Below are positions 25,064 through 34,447 of a DNA stretch of 64,000 nt, in pieces (the stretch's first letter is position 1; every line of letters starts with the position of its first letter). The DNA is taken from assembly GCF_002205895.1 (NCBI RefSeq), contig NZ_NJDE01000009.1, positions 62,001-126,000 of the forward strand. Direction: 5' to 3'. Both the position numbers and the translations under genes were made by a program. Below the pieces are notes generated by a model. The model did no database searches, was not told the DNA's origin, and saw nothing but the letters and a program-made list of their open reading frames with translations. The stretch comes from Saccharibacillus sp. O23 (GTDB lineage: Bacteria > Bacillota > Bacilli > Paenibacillales > Paenibacillaceae).

Positions 25064-25552
25064 GTGAAAATCGCTTTGCTGATCATCGACCTGCAATACC
25101 AACACGTCCGGGACGTGCCGACGAGCAAGCTCGACCGCGTCTGCGAACATGTCAACCACGTCTCGAATCTGCTGCGCGCGGCGGGACATCCGGTGGTTCA
25201 TATTAAGGATATCGAAGGCATGAGCGAAGAGACCCGCGAGTCTTACGAAGAGATCGAGCAGGTGGTCGTCGACCCGAGCGATCTGATCGTCACGAAGGAA
25301 TATTCGAATGCTTTCTGGCAAACGAATCTGGAAGAAGTGCTCAAGCAGCATGGTGTCGAACAGTTGATTCTGGCCGGATACGCCGCCGAACACTGCGTGC
25401 TGTTCACTTATAACGGCGCGGTCGAACGCGGGTTCAGCCCGGTGCTGCTGCAGAACGGTTTTACCAGCCGTCACGAAGATACGATCGCCGCCGCTTCCCG
25501 CGACCGCAACCTGATCTCGTATCCGGTCGTGGAATGGATGACGCGGGCGTAA
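25064..25552 (+). CDS. Isochorismatase-family cysteine hydrolase
   Basis: A 162-residue hydrolase. Asp9 (LLIIDLQ), Lys78 (VTKEYSNAF) and Cys111 (AAEHCVLFT) form the family catalytic triad. Members cleave amides such as nicotinamide, N-carbamoyl compounds or vinyl ethers; the substrate is not known here. GTG start after AGGAGGAA. It closes the same-strand run that began at 20684. Confidence 0.87.
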   Translation: MKIALLIIDLQYQHVRDVPTSKLDRVCEHVNHVSNLLRAAGHPVVHIKDIEGMSEETRESYEEIEQVVVDPSDLIVTKEYSNAFWQTNLEEVLKQHGVEQLILAGYAAEHCVLFTYNGAVERGFSPVLLQNGFTSRHEDTIAAASRDRNLISYPVVEWMTRA

Positions 25553-25601
25553 ACAAGCGATGCGGGAGCCGCTTAGTTCCGCGGGGTTCCTCCGCTGCCT
25601 T

Positions 25602-26576
25602 TTACGAAAACGGACTTTCGCCGCGCCCGCGTTCTTGTCGATACGCGAGCGGCGTCGTGCCGGTCTTGCGTTTGAACAATCGGTGGAAAAACTTCAGATC
25701 GCCGTAGCCTACGGTCGCCGCGATCTCCGAGACGGTCATGCGTGAAGCAAGCAGCAGGCCGCAGGCGGCTTCGATCCGCGTATTTTGCAGAAAAGCGGAG
25801 AAATTCATGCCGGTCTGCCGGACGAATAAGCGGCTGAATTGGCGTTCGCTCAATCCGGCCAGCAGAGCCAGCTCCGCGAGCGTCAGGCGCTCGGCATAAC
25901 GTTCTTCGATCCGGCGGATCGCCTGTTCGATCGACGGCGAAGGCTGCCGAGTCGACAGATCGACAGAAGGCGCGACTTTCGATGACGAAAGCCGCGTCTT
26001 TTTTGTCGTTTCTGGCATCGGTTCGCCTGCCCCGCTGAGCAGTTCCCGCGATTCCGGCAAAGTTTCCGCTATCCGGCGATGCAGCTCCACTAACATGCGG
26101 ACGACCAGCGTCGTCAACACGGCTTCGCATCCCGGGCGGCGCGCGGCGTACTCCCGGTACAGCTCTTTGAACCAGCCGCGGAATTCGCCGGGATCGCGCA
26201 GCCGCAGCCAAGTCCGGCCGGCCTCGCGGAACCCGGCCAGCAGCTCTGCGGCATCGGGGAAACGCCGTTCCAATCCCAGCAGATAATCGGTCGGGAACAA
26301 GCAGTTGTACACGATCAGTTCCCGTCCGCGCCCGGGAGCTGCCGGACGGAACACGTGCGGAACCCCGACCGGTATAAAAAAGACGTCGCCTTGCGCCACC
26401 CGCAGATTTTGTTCCCCGATATAATGCACGCCCGACCCTTCGGCAACGTAAGTCAGCTCGATAAAGTCGTGCGTATGCTCCAACATGTCGAAATTTTCGG
26501 CAGCGCGATTCACGTAGACCGGCAGTCCGCCTTCGAAAAAGTCGATTCCCCGCAATCTGTTCACGCTTCGTTTCAT
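25602..26576 (-). CDS. AraC-family regulator of the rhamnosidase
   Basis: A 324-residue regulator in the RhaR/RhaS style. A cupin domain (about 20-90, with GEQNLRVAQGDVFFIPVGVPH) precedes a linker and two helix-turn-helix motifs (about 220-315). AAAGGAGCG sets the ATG at 26576. It is divergent from the alpha-L-rhamnosidase with a 207-bp shared region, so a rhamnose-sensing activator role is inferred. Confidence 0.88.
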   Translation of the reverse strand: MKRSVNRLRGIDFFEGGLPVYVNRAAENFDMLEHTHDFIELTYVAEGSGVHYIGEQNLRVAQGDVFFIPVGVPHVFRPAAPGRGRELIVYNCLFPTDYLLGLERRFPDAAELLAGFREAGRTWLRLRDPGEFRGWFKELYREYAARRPGCEAVLTTLVVRMLVELHRRIAETLPESRELLSGAGEPMPETTKKTRLSSSKVAPSVDLSTRQPSPSIEQAIRRIEERYAERLTLAELALLAGLSERQFSRLFVRQTGMNFSAFLQNTRIEAACGLLLASRMTVSEIAATVGYGDLKFFHRLFKRKTGTTPLAYRQERGRGESPFS

Positions 26577-26783
26577 GACGACGCTCCTTTCTCTTCTCGG
26601 TGATACGATAGATGCTAATGAATTCGCTTTCTTTTGTCTATATCGGCCTATAAATTTGTCCGCATCGGCTTCCTTCCGCGATCGCGAACTTCACTACAAT
26701 GAACGTGAAGGAAAGCGGATCTGGCGACAAGAACACGCGAAGGAAGCTTTCGATTAGTGAGTTCGATAGGAGGAATCTTGTTT

Positions 26784-29549
26784 ATGCTTGCAACGATGGT
26801 AACGGAACTGCGCTGCGAATATCTGAAGAACCCGACGGGGCTTACGGTCCGGCGTCCGCGTCTCGGTTGGAAACTGTTGACCGACCGCCGCGGCGTGCGG
26901 CAGATCGCGTATCAAATTCAGGTCGTTCAAGAAGACGGCGAACCGGACTGGGCTGCGGCGGCGGAAGACGGGCGGCTCGTCTGGGACAGCGGTCGGGTCG
27001 AATCCGGCGAGAGCGTCCATGCGGCGTACGAAGGCCAGAACTTGGAATCCGACGTCCGCTACGTCTACCGGGTACGCGTCTGGGATAATCAGAACGAAGA
27101 ATCGCCGTGGAGCGATCACGCGCATTGGACGACCGGACTGTTCGAAGCCGAAGATTGGCAGGCCGATTGGATCACGCCGGCGGCGGATGCGATCGACCCG
27201 CAGGCGCGCGAAGCGTATCATCTGCGCCGTAAGTTCAAGCTGAGTGGCGGCCGCAAGATCCGCCGCGCCACGATCTTCGCTACTGCACTGGGGATCTACG
27301 AATTGGAGCTGGACGGCCGCCGGATCGGCGACAGTCTGTACGCGCCGGGATGGACGACTTACGACCATCGGCTGCAATTTCAGGCTTACGAGATTACGGA
27401 TCTGCTGCAAAACGGCCCGGCGGGCGGAGCGGAAACGGAAAACGGCGAGCACGTCATCGGCGCGACGTTGGCGGACGGTTGGTATATCGGGCGTTACGGT
27501 TGGACCGAACGCGGCAAGCTGTACGGCGACCGCCGCGCGCTGCTGCTGGAACTGCGCGTACACTATGAAGACGGTACGGAAGAGACCGTCGTCAGTTCCG
27601 CGGATGCGGACTCGGCGTCAGGCAGCGGCGGCGCAGGCTGGAAAGCGGCGACCGGAGCCAGCTTGGCGGCCAATTTCTACGACGGCGAGACGTACGACGC
27701 GCGGCTGGAGCGTTCCGGTTGGAGTACGGCGGCCTACGACGATTCCGATTGGAGCGACGTCGAACGGTTGGACCATCCGAAAAACATCCTGACCGGCGAA
27801 CAAAGCGAACGCATCGCCGTGACCGAGACGCTGAAGCCGATCGCGGTCATCCATACGCCGGCCGGAGAAACCGTACTGGACATGGGGCAGAATATGGTCG
27901 GCCGCATGGTCTTCGCGCTGGAAGCGCCCGCCGGAACGACGGTCAAGCTGCATCATGCCGAAGTGCTGGACAAAAACGGGAATTTCTACACCGGCAATCT
28001 GCGTTCGGCCAAGCAGGAAGTCGTCTATACGTGCAAAGGCGGCGGCAAGGAAACGTATCGCTCGGCTTTTTCGTTCCAAGGGTTCCGCTATGTGCGGTTG
28101 GAAGGGTTCCCGGGGGAGATCGGAGAGGAAGATCTGGACCGTTTCTCCGGGGAAGTCATTCATACGGATATGCAGCCGACCGGCTCGTTCGACTGTTCGC
28201 ATCCGCTGCTCAATCAGCTTCAGAGCAATATCGTCTGGGGACAGCGGGGCAACTTCCTCGACGTGCCGACGGACTGTCCGCAGCGCGACGAACGTTTGGG
28301 CTGGACCGGCGACGCGCAGGTGTTTATCCGGACGGCGGCGTTCAACTATGGCGTCGGGCCTTTTTTCACCAAATGGCTCAAAGACTTGGCGGCCGACCAG
28401 AAACCCGACGGCGCCCTTCCGTCCGTCATCCCGTCGATCATGGACCCGACGCATCATTCTTCTTCGGCTTGGGGCGACGCGGCCGTCATCTGTCCGTGGA
28501 CGATCTATCAATGTTACGGCGACAAACGCATTCTGGAAGACCAATACGACAGCATGACGGGGTGGGTCGAGTATATCCGCGCGCAGGGCGAGCAGGAGCT
28601 GCTGTGGAATACCGGTTTCCACTACGGCGACTGGCTGGGACTGGACGCCAAAGAAAACAGCTACGTCGGCGCGACGCCGCAGGATCTGATCGCCACCGCC
28701 TTTTTCGCGTATTCGACGTCGCTGGTCGCCAAGACCGCCGGCATTCTGGGCAGAACAGACGACGCGCGCAAATACGAAGACCTGCATGCCCGCATCGTGC
28801 AGGCGTTCGCCGACGAATTTATCACGCCGAACGGCCGTCTGGCCGGACATACGCAGACCGCGCACGTGCTGGCCTTGATGTTCGATCTGGCGAAAGGCGA
28901 GATCAAGCACCGTCTGGCCGAGACGCTGGCCGGATACGTCCGCGAACAGAACATGCATCTGACCACCGGATTCGTCGGAACGCCTTATCTGTGCCATGTG
29001 CTGTCGGAGAACGGCTACCACGATCTGGCGGTCGGATTGGTGCAGCAGGAAGAATATCCGTCTTGGCTGTATTCGGTTAACCAAGGAGCGACCACGATCT
29101 GGGAACATTGGGACGGCATCAAGCCGGACGGTTCGTTCTGGAGCGACGCCATGAATTCGTACAACCATTACGCTTACGGCGCAGTCGGGGATTGGCTGTA
29201 CCGGGCAGTGGCGGGATTGGACGCGGACGAGCATGTTCCGGGGTATAAACGGATGATCCTGCGCCCGAATCCGGATTCCGGTTTGACGCATGCGCGCGCC
29301 CAGTACGATTCGCTGTACGGCAAAACGGTATGCGGTTGGAAACGGAACGAAGACGGTCAGATCGTCTACGAGATCGAACTTCCGCCGAACACGACGGCCG
29401 AACTGCGTCTGCCGAACGCGGCGGACCGATCCGTAACGGTCGACGAACGTTCGCCGGCCGAAGTGCTCGGAGCGGAGCCGGTTCAAGGCGAAGACGGCAT
29501 GTTAGTGTTGGAACTCGGTTCGGGACGTTACGCCGTGAAAGTCGGCTGA
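26784..29549 (+). CDS. GH78 alpha-L-rhamnosidase
   Basis: A 921-residue enzyme with the full GH78 architecture: N-terminal beta-sandwich domains (to about 370), an (alpha/alpha)6 barrel (about 390-780) and a C-terminal beta domain. DCPQRDERLGWTGDAQ near 497-512 holds the catalytic acid region, and TIWEHWDG near 775 holds the predicted base Glu. No signal peptide, so it works on imported rhamnosides. ATG 26784 is preferred because AGGAGG at 26768-26773 is too close to an in-frame TTG at 26778. Confidence 0.93.
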   Translation: MLATMVTELRCEYLKNPTGLTVRRPRLGWKLLTDRRGVRQIAYQIQVVQEDGEPDWAAAAEDGRLVWDSGRVESGESVHAAYEGQNLESDVRYVYRVRVWDNQNEESPWSDHAHWTTGLFEAEDWQADWITPAADAIDPQAREAYHLRRKFKLSGGRKIRRATIFATALGIYELELDGRRIGDSLYAPGWTTYDHRLQFQAYEITDLLQNGPAGGAETENGEHVIGATLADGWYIGRYGWTERGKLYGDRRALLLELRVHYEDGTEETVVSSADADSASGSGGAGWKAATGASLAANFYDGETYDARLERSGWSTAAYDDSDWSDVERLDHPKNILTGEQSERIAVTETLKPIAVIHTPAGETVLDMGQNMVGRMVFALEAPAGTTVKLHHAEVLDKNGNFYTGNLRSAKQEVVYTCKGGGKETYRSAFSFQGFRYVRLEGFPGEIGEEDLDRFSGEVIHTDMQPTGSFDCSHPLLNQLQSNIVWGQRGNFLDVPTDCPQRDERLGWTGDAQVFIRTAAFNYGVGPFFTKWLKDLAADQKPDGALPSVIPSIMDPTHHSSSAWGDAAVICPWTIYQCYGDKRILEDQYDSMTGWVEYIRAQGEQELLWNTGFHYGDWLGLDAKENSYVGATPQDLIATAFFAYSTSLVAKTAGILGRTDDARKYEDLHARIVQAFADEFITPNGRLAGHTQTAHVLALMFDLAKGEIKHRLAETLAGYVREQNMHLTTGFVGTPYLCHVLSENGYHDLAVGLVQQEEYPSWLYSVNQGATTIWEHWDGIKPDGSFWSDAMNSYNHYAYGAVGDWLYRAVAGLDADEHVPGYKRMILRPNPDSGLTHARAQYDSLYGKTVCGWKRNEDGQIVYEIELPPNTTAELRLPNAADRSVTVDERSPAEVLGAEPVQGEDGMLVLELGSGRYAVKVG

Positions 29550-29676
29550 CGGGGAGACGACATAGATCATGCGAAGCTTGCGCGAACACCTGTAAGCAAA
29601 CTCCGCAGGGTGCCAAGTTACATTTTAGCGAGTCGGCTCGTTTCTCACACGTCAATGACCTTCGACCGCAGTCATA

Positions 29677-29714
29677 GACGATTGCTCGCCATCCGGCGGC
29701 AGTCGTCTTTTTTT
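29677..29714 (+). terminator. Rho-independent terminator after the rhamnosidase
   Basis: GACGATTGC and GCAGTCGTC form a 9-bp stem (one G-U) followed by a run of T. The 127 bases between the stop at 29549 and this hairpin show no gene. Confidence 0.75.
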
Positions 29715-29775
29715 GCGGAATCGGAAGGATCGCGGGCGGTCCGGTCGAATGTTTCAACCAAGGCACGTAGGGGCA

Positions 29776-29784
29776 TGGTATGAT
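29776..29784 (+). promoter_or_regulatory. Extended -10 promoter of the VOC gene
   Basis: TGG-TATGAT lies 25 bp before the VOC start at 29809 and downstream of a terminator, so a new transcript is expected here. No strong -35 is visible. Confidence 0.4.
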
Positions 29785-29808
29785 CGGAGGATAAAGGGAG
29801 GTTGGCTC

Positions 29809-30249
29809 ATGATTCAATCTATCGTACATATCGCGCTGGTCGTAAACGATTATGACGAAGCCATCGAATTCTATACGCAAAAACTGCATTTCACGCTCGT
29901 CGAGGACATTTACCAACCGGAGCAGGACAAACGCTGGGTCGTCGTTTCTCCGCCCGGATCGGCCGGCACGACGCTGCTGCTCGCGCGCGCGTCGAAACCC
30001 GAGCAGGAACCGTTCGTCGGCAATCAGGCGGGCGGAAGAGTCTTTCTGTTCTTGAACACGGACGATTTCTGGCGGGATTATCGCGAAATGAAAGACAAAG
30101 GCATCGAGTTCGTGCGCGAACCCAAAGAAGATTCCTACGGTACGGTCGCGGTGTTCAAAGATCTGTACGGCAATCTGTGGGACCTGCTGCAGTTGAAAGA
30201 AGATCATCCGATCATGCAGAGAATGATCCGCCCGAACCCGGAATCCTGA
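29809..30249 (+). CDS. VOC (glyoxalase-fold) family protein
   Basis: A 146-residue single-domain VOC protein. VHIALVVNDYDEAIEFYTQ opens the first beta-alpha-beta-beta-beta module and VAVFKDLYGNLWDLLQL closes the second, with His8 and a late Asp/Asn as possible metal ligands. It resembles the B. subtilis YwbC-like or antibiotic-binding members; the substrate is unknown. AAAGGGAGG precedes the ATG. Confidence 0.85.
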   Translation: MIQSIVHIALVVNDYDEAIEFYTQKLHFTLVEDIYQPEQDKRWVVVSPPGSAGTTLLLARASKPEQEPFVGNQAGGRVFLFLNTDDFWRDYREMKDKGIEFVREPKEDSYGTVAVFKDLYGNLWDLLQLKEDHPIMQRMIRPNPES

Positions 30250-30276
30250 ACCCTTGATGCGAGGAGGCGATCCGAT

Positions 30277-30756
30277 ATGAGCGAACAAGATCAAGAACGC
30301 CCGGTACGTCGAATCTCCTACGGCGAATCTCATATGGAGATCGTGCGCAGCGGAGCGGAAGCCGTGGAGACTTTTCTGCTGAACGCGGGCGACGACGAAC
30401 GGTTGAACCTGCTGTTCTGTCTGGACCGGTATCTCGACCCTTATTTCGGTTATAACCTGCCTTACGCCGAAGAGATCTTCGAGATTCTTCAGCGCGAAGT
30501 GCTGCGTGATCGATCCAAAGAGATCAAGGAAGACGCGCTGGAATTGATCCGTCTCTATTCGAGTACGCAGATGGAGACTCTGGCCCGCCGGATCGACGAG
30601 GTCGAATCGGAACTGTTGACGGAAGTGCTTGAAGTGCTGGGCAGCAGCTACAACCTCGAATACGCCGCGACCATCGCGCGCTTCCTCGAACATGAAGACC
30701 CGGCCGTTCGCGGCGCGGCGCAGGGCGCGTTGAACGAGATTGAATCGGCCGGTTAA
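30277..30756 (+). CDS. HEAT-repeat-like helical protein
   Basis: A 159-residue all-helical soluble protein with two or three HEAT-like pairs (EDALELIRLYSS; YAATIARFLEHEDPAVRGAA). Such proteins are scaffolds or repair glycosylase relatives; nothing more specific can be said. GAGGAGG precedes the ATG, 27 bp after the VOC gene. Confidence 0.65.
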   Translation: MSEQDQERPVRRISYGESHMEIVRSGAEAVETFLLNAGDDERLNLLFCLDRYLDPYFGYNLPYAEEIFEILQREVLRDRSKEIKEDALELIRLYSSTQMETLARRIDEVESELLTEVLEVLGSSYNLEYAATIARFLEHEDPAVRGAAQGALNEIESAG

Positions 30757-30832
30757 ACGATGAACATGCGCGTACGGTCGTAACTCGGGCGGTCTGCGGA
30801 ACGTTCAGCAAGAACAGAGAGGAGGAACGCCG

Positions 30833-31147
30833 ATGAATGCGATTTATCTGATCGGTCTGGCGCTGATCGGCATCCTGATCGCGGCATTTACGCCTTGGGG
30901 ATTGGGACTGTTCATCGTATTGGGGGTAATCTTCGCCGTGACGATCGCGAACTACCGCCGTACGCGGGAACTTCATGCCGGGATGGAAGAGATTCGGCGG
31001 CATCTGGGATTGATGGAGCAAGACGAGGCGCGCAGCTATGACCTTGAACGGGAAGTCCGGCGCGCGGACGGATTGGACGAGCAGGAACGCGCGCAGATCG
31101 ACCGGCTTACGGAGGAAGAACTGCAGCGGGATGCCGGCACCAAATAA
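30833..31147 (+). CDS. Small membrane protein with coiled-coil tail
   Basis: A 104-residue protein with one long or two short helices at residues 3-40 and a charged, probably coiled-coil cytoplasmic tail (50-100). GAGAGGAGG precedes the ATG. Function unknown. Confidence 0.65.
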   Translation: MNAIYLIGLALIGILIAAFTPWGLGLFIVLGVIFAVTIANYRRTRELHAGMEEIRRHLGLMEQDEARSYDLEREVRRADGLDEQERAQIDRLTEEELQRDAGTK

Positions 31148-31169
31148 ATGCGGAAAAGGAGAAATCGAG

Positions 31170-31619
31170 TTGGGCTATACGTTTCAAGGATTTATCGGAA
31201 CGCCGGAGGTGCTGGAGGCGGCCTCGATCCGTTTGCGGCATTCGAAGATCGTGCCGCTGACGGGCGCGTTGGCCGTGGTTCCGATCGGAGACGAGCTGCA
31301 AGACGAGATGAATGCCGACGAAGGCCGGCTGCTGGAGCTGTGGGACATCCTGACGGATCGGATCGAAGCTTTCGGAGTCGAGCTGTCCGAGCACGGCCGC
31401 GTCGCCTACGTCGAAGCGGATTATTTCGGCGGCACGGGCGATCAAGGCTGTGTCGTCTGGGAGCACGGTCGGGAACTGCTGCGCGAAGTGCGGGCGGACA
31501 AAGCGATCAACCATGCGCTGCGGCTGCTCGGCGTACAGACGGCGGAAGGCGAAGCGGACGAATTCGATACCGTCGGAATGGGAAGACACCGCCGCGTAGA
31601 AAGTTGGCTGAGCAAATGA
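31170..31619 (+). CDS. Hypothetical protein
   Basis: A 149-residue soluble protein. TTG start at 31170 after AAAAGGAG; the long frame upstream overlaps the previous gene and is not used. YFGGTGDQGCVVWEHG lies in the middle. Similar in size and style to other orphan small genes of this window; no family recognised. Confidence 0.62.
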   Translation: MGYTFQGFIGTPEVLEAASIRLRHSKIVPLTGALAVVPIGDELQDEMNADEGRLLELWDILTDRIEAFGVELSEHGRVAYVEADYFGGTGDQGCVVWEHGRELLREVRADKAINHALRLLGVQTAEGEADEFDTVGMGRHRRVESWLSK

Positions 31620-31703
31620 ATCCTTTTGCTTGCTTGCCCGTATCATTACCCTGTGAGTCCAGATATTGGAGGAACGTATAATGATTACAGGGGAGATAGA
31701 AAA

Positions 31704-32417
31704 ATGAAAAAAGGATTTTTGGCAAGCGTAGCGATCTGTTCGCTGTTGTTCATGGCGGCGTGCGGGGGGAACGGTACGGCGAAAGAAGCTTCTGCCGAGA
31801 CGAAGACGGCGGCGGAACAGCCGGCGGAAAAAGCGGCTGAACCGAAGACGGAGGTAGAAGCGGCTCCGGCGGCGGAAACTTTAGAACCTGAAGTAACAGC
31901 CGAGCAAGAGAACCCTGCGGAGGCTGTCTCCGAGTCTGTAACAGTCTCAAAAACGTTGGATAGCTTCACGGAAGAGGATGTTTCTGATGCCGATCAACAA
32001 AAGCTCGATCAATATATGAACGAGTATGATTCTGTAACCCAACCGTTGGAACCTACGATCAACCAGATGGTAACCGTGATAACGGCCGTGAAAAATAAAG
32101 AAATCGATGTGAATGAACTCAAAATTGAACTAACTAAAATTAAAGACAGTTTTACCGAAATCCGCCACCAATTCGAAACGATCGCGCTTCCCCAACTTGA
32201 ATTTACTGCTTTAAACGATAAATTTGTTGAGCTGCATGATCATACATTGTCGGCAATTGTTGCTGGCGAAGAAGCCAATTCTTTGATGCTGACAGCTTTG
32301 GAGACGGAGAATGAAGATAAACTTGACGAAGCGCTTGAAGCGTTCGAGCGGATGTCTCAAGAGGGAGAGGCGATTAGCGCAGTCTCCGAAGAATTATTGG
32401 CAGCAATGCCTGATTGA
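31704..32417 (+). CDS. Lipoprotein of unknown function
   Basis: A 237-residue secreted lipoprotein. The signal peptide ends in a lipobox (FMAAC, Cys21). Residues 25-75 are a low-complexity Ala/Glu/Pro/Thr linker, and residues 80-237 form a helical domain (DQYMNEYDSVTQPLEPTINQ). The GC content of the second half (from about 31940) is lower than the neighbours, suggesting recent acquisition or repeat-driven change. AGGGGAGA precedes the ATG. Confidence 0.75.
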   Translation: MKKGFLASVAICSLLFMAACGGNGTAKEASAETKTAAEQPAEKAAEPKTEVEAAPAAETLEPEVTAEQENPAEAVSESVTVSKTLDSFTEEDVSDADQQKLDQYMNEYDSVTQPLEPTINQMVTVITAVKNKEIDVNELKIELTKIKDSFTEIRHQFETIALPQLEFTALNDKFVELHDHTLSAIVAGEEANSLMLTALETENEDKLDEALEAFERMSQEGEAISAVSEELLAAMPD

Positions 32418-32480
32418 GCCGAATTGATGTTTACAACGGGTTTCGAGTCATATCAATTATTTTTCTTCAGTAAGCGAACA

Positions 32481-32524
32481 GCCGCGCTTGCAATCGATTT
32501 TACGATTGCGGCGCGGCTTTTTTT
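32481..32524 (+). terminator. Rho-independent terminator after the lipoprotein
   Basis: GCCGCGC plus TGCAATCG pair with CGATTGC plus GCGCGGC, 6-base loop, then seven T. Confidence 0.9.
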
Positions 32525-32574
32525 GTGCGTCCTTCCGCCGCCGATCCCCCAAAGATGCCATTATTTCCTCCGGA

Positions 32575-32583
32575 TGGTATGAT
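32575..32583 (+). promoter_or_regulatory. Extended -10 promoter
   Basis: TGG-TATGAT, 35 bp before the ATG at 32618 and after a terminator. It resembles the element at 29776. Confidence 0.4.
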
Positions 32584-32617
32584 CATAGTCGTAAGCCCTA
32601 CATAAGGAGGAAGCGCA

Positions 32618-33257
32618 ATGCCTTGGCCTATGGTTCATTTTGCCGTGGCGGCCGAAGCGATGAACGAGCCGTCTCCGGAATTTCTGCTCGGAAGTCTCGC
32701 TCCCGATTCGGTACATGTCCGCAGCAACGACCGACTCGAGAAAGCCAAAGCGCATCTGATGATCGTCTCGGGCGAATTCTTGACGGACGAGCAGCTCTAT
32801 GGAGTATTCGAAGCCAACCGAAGACAGGCGGAAGCCGATCCTCGGTTCCTGCATTATCTGCTCGGTTGTCTATACCGACCGCAGATGGACGTTCGAAATC
32901 TATCCGGCGTACGAAGCGCATCCCGAAGGCCGTTCGCGGTATCACCGCGACGTGCAGGCGATCGAATTCATGCTGCTTCTGGAAAAGGCGGATGGACGCG
33001 CATGGCTGGAGAAGCTTAAGTCCGGCACCGCGTTCGAACTGGGCGGGCTGTCGGCGGAAGAAGTCTATGCGTACCGTCAGCTCAAGTTGGATATGTTGAA
33101 CGCTCCGCCGATCGATCTGCAATCGCTGCCGACCGTACTATCTCCGGAAGAACTGAACGATTTTATTCGGCGAACCGGCCTAGATCTGCGTCAGTTGTTC
33201 ACGGAATGGACCTCAAGACAAGCCGCCGCAATAGGAGAGCGAAAGAACCCATGCTAA
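32618..33257 (+). pseudogene. Frameshifted zinc-dependent phospholipase C-like protein
   Basis: Two frames make one protein. MPWPMVHFAVA to FLHYLLGCL is read from 32618, then a shift near 32871-32878 is needed to continue as TDRRWTFEIYPAYEA to the TGA/TAA at 33257. Together they give about 213 residues with the N-terminal MP-MVHF, GSLAPDSVH and TDRRW marks of the zinc-dependent phospholipase C-like group. One extra base explains it; assembly error cannot be excluded. GGAGG precedes the ATG. Its end overlaps the start of the Amj gene. Confidence 0.72.
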
Positions 33258-34042
33258 ATCACTTGATCTTGATTTTTATCCTGACCTTAATCATTCACGC
33301 CGCGGAGACGCTGTCGTATTCGCTGCGTTACGCGGGCGTGCGGATCGGCAAACTGGCGGTCGCGCTGTCGCTGACCGGGATCGTGGTACTCGTATCGCGT
33401 ACGGCCAACTTGATTCAAGCGCCGATGACCGCCAAATTCGTCGACGTCGCCAAAAAAGACCCGTCGTTCGCCCTGCTCGGCCATATGCAGATCATTCTGC
33501 TGGCGGCGTCGCTCGGCACGGCAGTCGCGATCCTGCTGTTTCCGACCTTCGTGCTGTTGTGGGGGCGTGTGATCGCCAAGTTGGAAATCGCCGGTTCGCT
33601 TCCCAAGCTGATGACGAGCGTCACGATCGGCCAGCTTCGCAATACGCGCCATTATGTGCGCAAGCCTTCGCTGAAGCCTAGCCAGTTTCGCGTGCTGGGC
33701 ATCTCGAAGCGTTTTATCGTGATCAACGTATTCGTGACCGCGATCTATACGGTGGGCGTCTTGGCCTCGCTGTACGCGGCTTATCTCGTTCCGGAGCTCG
33801 GCACGACCGCTTCGCAATCGTCCGGTCTGATCAACGGGATCGCGACCATTCTGCTGACCGTGTTCATCGACCCGCAGGTCGGCCTGATCACGGACAAAGC
33901 GATGAACGACGAGACGTATCGCGATCGGTTAGGCAAAGTATACGTGCTGCTGATGGGATCGAGATTGGCGGGCACGCTGCTGGCTCAAGCGCTGCTGCTG
34001 CCGGCCGCTTATTTTATCGCGTTTGCGGTGAAGCTGATCTAA
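33251..34042 (+). CDS. amj: Amj-type lipid II flippase
   Basis: A 263-residue membrane protein with about six helices, matching the Amj/YdaH family (DUF2837) in length and sequence: HAAETLSYSLRYAGVR near 14-29 and LITDKAMNDETYRDRLGKVY near 220-239. Amj moves the peptidoglycan precursor lipid II across the membrane as an alternative to MurJ, and in B. subtilis is induced by envelope stress. It overlaps the frameshifted upstream gene by 7 bp. Confidence 0.87.
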   Translation: MLNHLILIFILTLIIHAAETLSYSLRYAGVRIGKLAVALSLTGIVVLVSRTANLIQAPMTAKFVDVAKKDPSFALLGHMQIILLAASLGTAVAILLFPTFVLLWGRVIAKLEIAGSLPKLMTSVTIGQLRNTRHYVRKPSLKPSQFRVLGISKRFIVINVFVTAIYTVGVLASLYAAYLVPELGTTASQSSGLINGIATILLTVFIDPQVGLITDKAMNDETYRDRLGKVYVLLMGSRLAGTLLAQALLLPAAYFIAFAVKLI

Positions 34043-34061
34043 GGAAGGAGAACGAACGCTT

Positions 34062-34376
34062 ATGGCATTCGAGAAGTTCGACGAACCGGAAGACCCGGCA
34101 TTCCTCAAGATCCACAAGAAATACGTACCGTTCCTGCTCAAAGCGATCGAAGCGATCCGCAAGAATCCGTGGGCGGAACGCTACGATCTGAACAAAGTCC
34201 ATGTCTCGATGCGGGAAGACCGGTATCAAGGCAGAGATTGCATCGTCGTGCGGTTCTATGCGGCCGAATTGGACGAGCACAATTGGATGGAAGTGACGCC
34301 GGACGATATCGGCGGCGCGCACGTCTATATGGATGCGGCCGGTCGTGCCGTGCTGCATATCGCGATCGAACGTTAG
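34062..34376 (+). CDS. Hypothetical protein
   Basis: A 104-residue soluble protein, 19 bp after amj and likely in its transcript. KFDEPEDPAFLKIHKKY opens it; no domain recognised. GGAAGGAGA precedes the ATG. Confidence 0.6.
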   Translation: MAFEKFDEPEDPAFLKIHKKYVPFLLKAIEAIRKNPWAERYDLNKVHVSMREDRYQGRDCIVVRFYAAELDEHNWMEVTPDDIGGAHVYMDAAGRAVLHIAIER

Positions 34377-34447
34377 TGAGTTGACCGCATAAAACCTAAC
34401 CTCTTAAGCGGTCGGCGTACTAGAAGTAAATCGAAGGAGGAGATCGG

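Noticed and set aside
32860-32880. Programmed ribosomal frameshift
   Set aside because: No slippery heptamer, in-phase stop or downstream pseudoknot is evident; mutation or sequence error is simpler.
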